From: DATKKG01 sp035543015
Lineage (GTDB): Archaea; Thermoproteota; Nitrososphaeria; Conexivisphaerales; DTJL01
Reading direction: 5' to 3'
Assembly: GCA_035543015.1 (NCBI GenBank)
Contig: DATKKG010000017.1
Span: forward strand, 1-64,000
DNA length: 64,000 nucleotides
Shown here: positions 58,386-64,000 of the stretch, in pieces
Layout: each line of letters starts with the position of its first letter
Position numbering within the stretch: position 1 is the stretch's first letter
Position numbers and translations under genes: made by a program
Notes under the pieces: model-generated
Database searches by the model: none
Seen by the model: the letters and a program-made list of their open reading frames with translations, nothing else
Told to the model about the DNA's origin: nothing

Positions 58386-58940
58386 CTAGGCCTTCTCCCC
58401 GGGCGCGTTCTCGTCCGGGGGGACCCCCCTTACGAAGAACCCCCCTTCCACCGAGCCCGAGACGTCGCCGACCTCCACGAGATGCTCGACGAGCTCCTTC
58501 GCTTCCTCCCTGCTCCACTGCCTCCCTTGCTTGGGAAGCAGGCCCAGGACCTCGTCCAGAAGCACCCTCTCGTTCCGGTTCAACAGGACGACGATCCCCG
58601 GAAGGGCCTTGAAGTAGGGCGAGGACGTCTCCGCCAAGCCCTTGATCCTTTCGTAGACCTTGATCGCTTCGGAGCCGTCATAGTCGAACTTGAACTTGTT
58701 GCCGTCGTCGTCTGTCACCCACACGACCACCGAGATGTGGCGCACGAATGCTCCCCACGTCGAGATGCGGACGTCGGTGATGTTCGATAGCTTGTAGGAG
58801 CTCTTCGCGGACTTCCCCTGCTTCGCTACGATCCAGTTGAGATCGGTGTCATAGTACAGGGCGACGTAGGTGGGCCTAATCGTCCTGAACTCGCCGTTCT
58901 TCCAGCACTTGAAGCTGCACCTGAACAGGGTCTCCTGCAA
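58386..58940 (-). CDS. Unknown protein with PH-like and helical halves
   Basis: 184 residues from TTG 58940, about 30 bases after TATA GAGTTAATAG (58967-58976). The first 100 residues are beta-rich (FRTIRPTYVALYYDTDLNWIVAKQ, SNITDVRIST, HISVVVWVTDDDGNKFKFDYDG), like a PH/GRAM barrel ending in a helix. The second half (VVLLNRNERVLLDEVLGLL, REEAKELVEHLVEVG) is helical and could be a degenerate winged helix. No family recognised. Confidence 0.55.
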   Translation of the reverse strand: MQETLFRCSFKCWKNGEFRTIRPTYVALYYDTDLNWIVAKQGKSAKSSYKLSNITDVRISTWGAFVRHISVVVWVTDDDGNKFKFDYDGSEAIKVYERIKGLAETSSPYFKALPGIVVLLNRNERVLLDEVLGLLPKQGRQWSREEAKELVEHLVEVGDVSGSVEGGFFVRGVPPDENAPGEKA

Positions 58941-59039
58941 GTTGACGCCAACGGCATAGCGCCGGACTATTAACTCTTGTCCGTACGAGAGGCAGGGGAC
59001 CCTTTGGAGGATGGCTCTGGCTGGGGGAGGGGGAATAAG

Positions 59040-59044
59040 AAAAA
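59040..59044 (-). terminator. T-run terminator after NCS1 transporter
   Basis: On the minus strand TTTTT follows the transporter stop by about 25 bases, within the sequence CGTTTTTCTTATTC. Confidence 0.5.
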
Positions 59045-59069
59045 CGAATGGGGTTGAAGGGTGATAGGC

Positions 59070-60500
59070 TCAGTATTCTTTGGTTAGCTTGGTGAGTATC
59101 CACATCAGCACGAAGCCGTAGATTACACCCGTGTACCATGCCAGCTGCCCGGGGATCGGTATGTTAACCGAGCCGTACAGGTTCCACTGCTGGATTGCGA
59201 TTCCGGCGGTGTTAGGCAGCGCATAGGCGGTCACGTAGCAGAGCACGATAGCGAGGAGGAAAGCGCCGAGTCCGCTGTACCTGATTCCTCCATGATACCA
59301 GTACCCTCCAGGGCCGCGAGTGTAAAGGCGCTTCATGTCAAGGTTCTGCTTCCGAAGGACCCAGTAGCTGCAGATGAGAACTCCCGCGATTGGACCAAGG
59401 ATGAGACCATAGTTCCCGGCGAAGCTCTGAACGTAGTTGAGATAGGCCGTTGCGTTGGCGGCGTTCCACCACGGGGTGATGAAGAACGCAAGTATGCAGG
59501 CCGCCGCAACAGCGTATTTCCACTTCAGCTTGAAGATGGAAGTAAAGATGTTGACGAGCGCCGGCGTGTTTGCGGTCACATCAGTGGAGAACGGAGCCAG
59601 GAACGCGAAGAAGAGGCCGAGGATGATGGCGATGGCGCCAGGAGCAAAGTTGAGGATGATGTCCTGAGGAAGGATGTATGTGGTGAAAGCGGAGAGGTAG
59701 TAGCCGCAGGACGTTCCCACGATCTGCCCGACGACGATGCCCACCATCGCGCCAACTATGACAGCCGTGTAGCTCTTCGCACCTCTCGACAGGTCCGAGA
59801 TGTTGATGGCCATCGTGGCCCACCAGTTCGTCTGGATGCCCAGCATGACGGCGAACGCCCCGCTGCCCAGACCCACTCCAGCCGGTATGTTGAAGCTCGA
59901 CGTCTTGGTCGAGATGAACCAGACCAGCCAGACGAAGTAGAGCAGCATCAGGGGACCGCCGTAGTCGGCCACCATTCCGATGCCTTTCAGCCCGGCCCCC
60001 ATGACGAGGTAGACCGCGGCCAAGTAGATGACGACGAAGATCGTCACGTACGTGAACGCCGTCTGGGCGGGGTTGGAGACGCCTAGGGCATAGAGAACGA
60101 TGTCGGTCAGGGCCAGCGAGCCGGCGAACACTTCGATGCCGAACCAGCCAGCTCCAACGATGCCCCTGAACAGTGTCGGGATGTAGGACCCTAGGAAGCC
60201 GAAAGCTTCACGGGCCTGGACGGGGTAGGGGATTCCGTACTTCACGCCTGGGGCTGCGTTGAGGAGCATGGCAATGACGGCGAAGAAGTTGCCTAGGAGC
60301 GCGGCCAGTATCATTTCAGTCGGGCTCAACCCGAGTCCATACGAGATGGACCCGAGGAAGAACATGGGGATGCATGTGTTGAGTCCGAACATTAGGAATG
60401 ACCATGTCCTTAGGCCGTACGTCCTATCGCTCATCTTCACGGGGAGTAGCGCTGTATTCTCTACGTAACCTTCGGGTTTGACTTCTGTTTCCGTAGCCAA
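59070..60500 (-). CDS. NCS1-family nucleobase/allantoin transporter
   Basis: 476 residues, about twelve membrane helices. NCS1 hallmarks: SFLMFGLNTCIPMFFLGSISYGLGLSPTE in helix 1, YPVQAREAFGFLGSYIPTLFRGIVGAGWFGIE in helix 3, and LGIQTNWWATMAINISDLSRGAKS in helix 6. Imports uracil, cytosine, purines or allantoin with sodium or proton. TATA TTATATAAG at 60533-60541 lies 33 bases from the start. It is divergent from a BMP-type nucleoside ABC transporter, so the locus serves purine or pyrimidine uptake. Confidence 0.9.
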   Translation of the reverse strand: MATETEVKPEGYVENTALLPVKMSDRTYGLRTWSFLMFGLNTCIPMFFLGSISYGLGLSPTEMILAALLGNFFAVIAMLLNAAPGVKYGIPYPVQAREAFGFLGSYIPTLFRGIVGAGWFGIEVFAGSLALTDIVLYALGVSNPAQTAFTYVTIFVVIYLAAVYLVMGAGLKGIGMVADYGGPLMLLYFVWLVWFISTKTSSFNIPAGVGLGSGAFAVMLGIQTNWWATMAINISDLSRGAKSYTAVIVGAMVGIVVGQIVGTSCGYYLSAFTTYILPQDIILNFAPGAIAIILGLFFAFLAPFSTDVTANTPALVNIFTSIFKLKWKYAVAAACILAFFITPWWNAANATAYLNYVQSFAGNYGLILGPIAGVLICSYWVLRKQNLDMKRLYTRGPGGYWYHGGIRYSGLGAFLLAIVLCYVTAYALPNTAGIAIQQWNLYGSVNIPIPGQLAWYTGVIYGFVLMWILTKLTKEY

Positions 60501-60532
60501 TAGAATTCGCCTTTTCTCATTTGAAGGCTGGG

Positions 60533-60541
60533 CTTATATAA
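60533..60541 (-). promoter_or_regulatory. TATA box for NCS1 transporter
   Basis: TTATATAAG is an exact palindromic TATA core; the following AT-rich TATATATTA near 60587 may be a second element. Together with 60800-60826 it defines a 330-base divergent promoter region. Confidence 0.6.
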
Positions 60542-60702
60542 GCTTTTGGAGCTCAGATAACAATGCATAAACCCTCCTAAACGCCTGTATATATTACGTT
60601 TTGGGGCTGTCATTCTGCTCAGTACACAGTTTTCTGAACGAAACTTGATATAACACATAGATTAAGACATTGTGCAAATTCCGCCCCATTTGTCGCGTCC
60701 GA

Positions 60703-60752
60703 TTGACAGAATCTGCAAACGCAAGGCGGAAGGTGTGCTGCAATTCTGGCAA
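60703..60752. repeat. Inverted repeat between transporter genes
   Basis: TTGACAGAATCTGCA (60703-60717) pairs with TGCAATTCTGGCAA (60739-60752) with one mismatch and one bulge; 21 bases separate the arms. It lies between the divergent transporter promoters, upstream of both the ABC TATA elements, so it is more likely a protein-binding site than an RNA leader. Confidence 0.5.
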
Positions 60753-60831
60753 CCCCAAGTCTCGATAAGTCCAATGTCGGCCGAACTTCGCCCGGAAAGG
60801 GATATTAACTTCAGGGTCCGTTTATAGCGAG

Positions 60832-62385
60832 TTGCAGTTGGCCTCCATTGATTCTGTGTCAATGAAGGGGATAGTCAAGAGATTCGGCGATGTCTTGGCT
60901 TTAGACCACGTCTCTCTGACGCTGAAGAGGGGGGAGGTCCACGCTCTCCTAGGCGAGAACGGCGCCGGCAAGACCACCCTGATGAACGTCCTCTTCGGGC
61001 TGTACCGGGCGAACGAAGGTGAGATATACGTCGAAGGGAGGGAGGTCACCATCTCCGATCCTCGTGACGCCCTGGCCAACGGGATAGGGATGGTCCACCA
61101 GCATTTCAAGCTGATATCGAACTTCACCGCCATGGAGAACATACTCCTCGGCACAGGAAAGGGGCTCAAGTTCGACGTGGCGGGGCAGAGCGACAAGGTG
61201 GCGAAGATAGAGAAGGAATACGGGCTTTCGGTCGATCTGGGTTCGAAGATCAAAGCCATGCCGGTCGGTGCCCAGCAGAGGGTTGAGATACTCAAGGTGC
61301 TCATGCGTGATCCCAAGGTTCTCATTCTCGACGAGCCCACCAGCTCTTTGACCCCCCAGGAGGCCGACGTGCTCCTGTCGGCCATCAAGAAGCTCTCAAA
61401 GAACGGCCTGTCGGTGGTCTTCATCACACACAAGGTTCGCGAGGTCATGGCCATAGCCGACGTGATCACCGTGCTCAAGGGGGGCAGGCTCATGGGCACG
61501 GTGGCGGTTTCGGGGGCATCGGAGGAGAAGCTTGTGGAGCTCATGATGGGAGGTAAGGAGTTCGCGTCTCCTCTCCTGAGCGCCGGGGAGGCGAGGCCAA
61601 AGGTCGCGACCGGGACATCCGAGAAGGTCCTCCAGGTGGCCGACCTCGTCGTCGAGGGCGCGAAGGGCGTGATAGCCGTGGACGGCGCCAACTTCGACGT
61701 CGGAGCCGGCGAAATCCTGGGGGTGGCCGGGGTGTCAGGGAACGGCCAAAGGGAGCTGGCCGAGGCGATCATGGCCGTGCGACGCCCCAAGTCCGGGAGC
61801 GTGAAACTCAGGGGTGTCGAATTGACCAGTCTGAACCCGCACAAGGTGATAGGGTTGGGCGTGAGCTACATACCGGAAGACAGGATGGGGGACGGCCTCC
61901 TCCCGACCATGACAGTGGCCGAGAACCTCCTGCTCAGCCACCACGACGTCCCGCCCTACGCAAAAGGCATCGCAGTGAACTACGAAGTCGTCTCCGAGAA
62001 GGCCGAGCAGGCAGTGCATCAGTACAACGTCAAGACCCCCAGCATCCAGACCCATGCCGGGAGGCTAAGCGGCGGCAACATACAGAAGATCCTGATCGCC
62101 AGGGCAATGCTCACCCCATCCAAGGCCATCGTGGCCCACAACCCCACCAGGGGCCTGGACATCGCTACGACGAACTTCGTGATGAAAAACCTCGTGGAGC
62201 AGAAGAAGTCCGGCGCCGCGGTGGTGCTCATCTCGGAGGACCTCGACGAGCTCATGCTCATCAGCGACCGGATCCTCACCCTCTTCGGAGGCAAGGTCAT
62301 GGGGATAGTGGAGCCTTCCCTCTTCGACAAGTACAGGATCGGGGCCATGATGGCTGGCGAGCCCTACAGGGAGGGAGCTGAATGA
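60832..62385 (+). CDS. BMP-type nucleoside ABC transporter, double ATPase
   Basis: 517 residues with two ABC domains in one chain. The first is complete: Walker A GENGAGKTT, signature-like PVGAQQRVEI and Walker B LILDEPTSSL. The second has a degenerate P-loop (GVSGNGQRE, no lysine) but a good signature LSGGNIQKILIAR; this asymmetry is typical of the ribose/BMP group. Powers nucleoside uptake with the two permeases that follow. Start TTG 60832; TTG 60838 and ATG 60862 are alternatives given TATA elements at 60801 and 60820. Confidence 0.9.
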   Translation: MQLASIDSVSMKGIVKRFGDVLALDHVSLTLKRGEVHALLGENGAGKTTLMNVLFGLYRANEGEIYVEGREVTISDPRDALANGIGMVHQHFKLISNFTAMENILLGTGKGLKFDVAGQSDKVAKIEKEYGLSVDLGSKIKAMPVGAQQRVEILKVLMRDPKVLILDEPTSSLTPQEADVLLSAIKKLSKNGLSVVFITHKVREVMAIADVITVLKGGRLMGTVAVSGASEEKLVELMMGGKEFASPLLSAGEARPKVATGTSEKVLQVADLVVEGAKGVIAVDGANFDVGAGEILGVAGVSGNGQRELAEAIMAVRRPKSGSVKLRGVELTSLNPHKVIGLGVSYIPEDRMGDGLLPTMTVAENLLLSHHDVPPYAKGIAVNYEVVSEKAEQAVHQYNVKTPSIQTHAGRLSGGNIQKILIARAMLTPSKAIVAHNPTRGLDIATTNFVMKNLVEQKKSGAAVVLISEDLDELMLISDRILTLFGGKVMGIVEPSLFDKYRIGAMMAGEPYREGAE

Positions 62386-63428
62386 AGACCGCCGTGAAGG
62401 AGCAGAGCGGCGTGGACAGGTTCGCCGATGAGCTGGTGCCCTACCTAATAGGGGTGGGGGCGGCTCTGGCGGCTGCCGGCCTCATGCTGGCGCTCCTTGG
62501 GAAGAACGTGCCTCAGGGGTTCGCGATCCTCCTCACGGCGTCTTTCGGCTCGGCCACCAATTTCGGCCTCCTCATTCTAAAGTTCATACCCCTGCTCCTC
62601 ATGTCGCTGGGCTTCTCTATTCCCCTCATAGTGCGCAAGTTCAACGTCGGCGTGGAGGGGCAGTTCCTCTTGGGAGCCGTGGGGGCGGTGGCGGTGGGCC
62701 TGACGTTCAGCAACGGCCTGGGGATAGCTTCGGTCCCGGTCCTGCTGCTCGCCTCGATAGCCTTCGGCATGTTCTGGGCGTTCATCCCGGCCATCCTCCT
62801 CTACAGGTTCAAGGTCAATGAGATCGTCTCGACGATCCTGATGAACTTCATCTCTTTCTACCTCGTTCTGTGGGTCGCCACGGGCCCATGGAGAGACCAG
62901 TTCGCCGGCCACCCCGAAACCCGGCAGATTCCTGGCGCCTACTTCCTCCCCCTGTTATCCAGCAACCCCGAGGTCTCCGTCGGGCTCGTCATCGCGGCGA
63001 TCATTCCGTTCCTGGCCTACTACTACATCTACAAGAGCGTCCAGGGCTTCGAACTGAGGTCTGCCGGAGCCAACGCGCGCGCCTCGTACGTCTTCGGAGT
63101 CAACTCCAGCTTCCTCGCGCCCTTCGCGCTGGTCATCGGAGGGGGCCTGGCGGGGCTCGGCGGCGGACTCCAGGTGGCGGGGCTGCAGCTCAGGCTCGTC
63201 GACGGGATGCAGTCCAACTATGGCGCCCTGAGCACGATCATCGCCCTCATAGCAGGCGGCAACCCCCTGGGCGTCATCGTCTCCACCCTTTTCATCTCCG
63301 TGATAGACGTCGGGGGGAGCGCGATGAACGCGATAATGGGGGTCCCCGTCGAGATGGTCTACGTGATCGAAGCTCTGCTGCTCCTGTTCATACTCATGGC
63401 AAACGTCTACAGGAGGAGGAGGCGTTGA
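62382..63428 (+). CDS. BMP-type nucleoside ABC permease 1
   Basis: 348 residues with eight to ten membrane helices. LMSLGFSIPLIVRKFNVGVEGQFLLGAVGAVAVG and LLYRFKVNEIVSTILMNFISFYLVLWVA are typical of YufP/BmpC-family permeases. It overlaps the ATPase stop by four bases (ATGA) and the next permease by four, so the three are translated together. Confidence 0.9.
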   Translation: MKTAVKEQSGVDRFADELVPYLIGVGAALAAAGLMLALLGKNVPQGFAILLTASFGSATNFGLLILKFIPLLLMSLGFSIPLIVRKFNVGVEGQFLLGAVGAVAVGLTFSNGLGIASVPVLLLASIAFGMFWAFIPAILLYRFKVNEIVSTILMNFISFYLVLWVATGPWRDQFAGHPETRQIPGAYFLPLLSSNPEVSVGLVIAAIIPFLAYYYIYKSVQGFELRSAGANARASYVFGVNSSFLAPFALVIGGGLAGLGGGLQVAGLQLRLVDGMQSNYGALSTIIALIAGGNPLGVIVSTLFISVIDVGGSAMNAIMGVPVEMVYVIEALLLLFILMANVYRRRRR

Positions 63429-64000
63429 AGCTCCCCGCAGAGCTGGGCAGGACGAGGACCTCGATCACGGCAGCGGCGCTGCTGGTTGCGGCGGTAGCCG
63501 TCGTTCTCGTGTCCTACCTGTACGGCGGCTCGTCCCTGGGCAAGTCGATCACCGACTTCTTCGTGCTTGCAGTCGCCGTCAGCGTCCCGTACATCCTGGG
63601 AGGGCAGGGGATGACCCTCGCGGGAAGGACAGGGATCTTCCTGGTGTTCAACGAGGGCGTGATGCTCTCCGCGGCCTCCGCCACGTTCCTGGCGACCTAC
63701 TACACAGGCGGGAACATCCTGGTGGGCCTGGCCGCCGGCGCGCTGATGGCAGGCCTGTTCGGCCTGATCATGGGCTTCTTCTCGATCACCCTCAAGCAGG
63801 ACCAGTTCATCGTCGGTCTCTCCCTCTTCGTGGCCGCGGTGGGTGTGGCCAACTTCCTCTACTCCGTCGTCATCGGCATCACGACCTCCCCGCCTCTGAT
63901 CCCCGTGCTGAAGCCCGTGGAGATCCCCCTGCTCTCGGACATACCCTTCTTCGGCCGGGTGCTCTTCGGCCAGAACCTCATGTTCTACTTCGCCACCGCG
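63425..64000 (+). CDS. BMP-type nucleoside ABC permease 2 (cut by window edge)
   Basis: TTG at 63425 overlaps the preceding stop; the frame stays open for 192 codons to the end of the window. Membrane helices and the motif GGQGMTLAGRTGIFLVFNEGVMLSAA match the YufQ-type second permease, which normally is about 300 residues. The lipoprotein binding subunit (BMP) should lie beyond the edge. Confidence 0.88.
   Translation, partial: MKLPAELGRTRTSITAAALLVAAVAVVLVSYLYGGSSLGKSITDFFVLAVAVSVPYILGGQGMTLAGRTGIFLVFNEGVMLSAASATFLATYYTGGNILVGLAAGALMAGLFGLIMGFFSITLKQDQFIVGLSLFVAAVGVANFLYSVVIGITTSPPLIPVLKPVEIPLLSDIPFFGRVLFGQNLMFYFATA

Noticed and set aside
1..64000. CRISPR array, restriction system or prophage
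   Set aside because: No regularly spaced repeats, no Cas, methylase, integrase or capsid-like genes seen.

Overview
The window is archaeal chromosomal DNA with high GC content (my impression is about 60%). The archaeal signs are TATA/box A elements 25-35 bases before many starts, frequent TTG and GTG starts, ribosomal protein eL40, a CCA-encoding tRNA-Val, the archaeal coenzyme A enzyme pantoate kinase, archaeal type II glyceraldehyde-3-phosphate dehydrogenase, a zinc-containing dicluster ferredoxin, HerA, and lipoate ligase split into LplA and LplB. The mix (zinc ferredoxin, PhoU proteins with an AbrB-like head, heterotrophic enzymes) suggests a TACK-type archaeon, perhaps a non-ammonia-oxidising relative of Nitrososphaeria, or a Thermoplasmata-like lineage. 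The sequence alone does not settle the lineage.

Layout. 1-3.2 kb is a gene-poor, partly decayed stretch: a small membrane ORF, a direct repeat, eL40, tRNA-Val followed by a long imperfect palindrome, a VapC relic, a membrane glycosyltransferase, and about 500 bases with no gene. 3.3-9.7 kb holds a GT2 glycosyltransferase, an ECF S-component with pantoate kinase, a THUMP protein, triosephosphate isomerase, glutamate dehydrogenase and zinc ferredoxin. 9.7-16.1 kb (minus strand) holds a cysteine-synthase-family enzyme, a lipoate cluster (LplB, LplA, LipS-like radical SAM) and a nucleotide-sugar/glycan cluster (epimerase, DegT aminotransferase, GT4). 16.2-22.6 kb holds HerA split by a 528-residue intein exactly in its P-loop, then AlaX, Nudix and HAD hydrolases. 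22.7-34.8 kb is a run of small housekeeping and unknown genes (PadR, DUF255, DUF309, V4R-like, RuvC-like, HIT, metallo-beta-lactamase, OsmC, ThiF/MoeB, epimerase, F420-type nitroreductase).

34.9-43.7 kb (minus strand) combines a pyruvate-kinase-like protein, a tight five-gene operon (SixA, Ppx/GppA, two thymidylate-kinase-fold proteins, CHAD), phosphoglycerate kinase and GAPDH. The operon looks like a polyphosphate or phosphate-energy module. One of its two kinase-fold proteins has lost the P-loop lysine. 43.8-50.9 kb holds a beta-lactamase-fold nuclease-like protein, a YchF/Obg GTPase, and a biotin region: BioY and BirA diverge around an inverted repeat that fits the BirA operator, followed by a MoaD-like protein, a GNAT protein and the biotin carrier, gamma and beta subunits of a sodium-pumping decarboxylase. 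50.9-56.7 kb is a complete pstSCAB-phoU phosphate uptake operon with a divergent AbrB-PhoU regulator. The decarboxylase carboxyltransferase subunit follows at 56.8-58.3 kb.

58.4-64 kb holds an unknown protein, an NCS1 nucleobase transporter, and a divergent BMP-type nucleoside ABC transporter (ATPase, permease, and a second permease cut by the window edge). Overall the genes describe a heterotroph that does lower glycolysis, amino-acid deamination and ferredoxin-based electron transfer. It takes up purines, phosphate and biotin, and may conserve energy with a membrane sodium pump.
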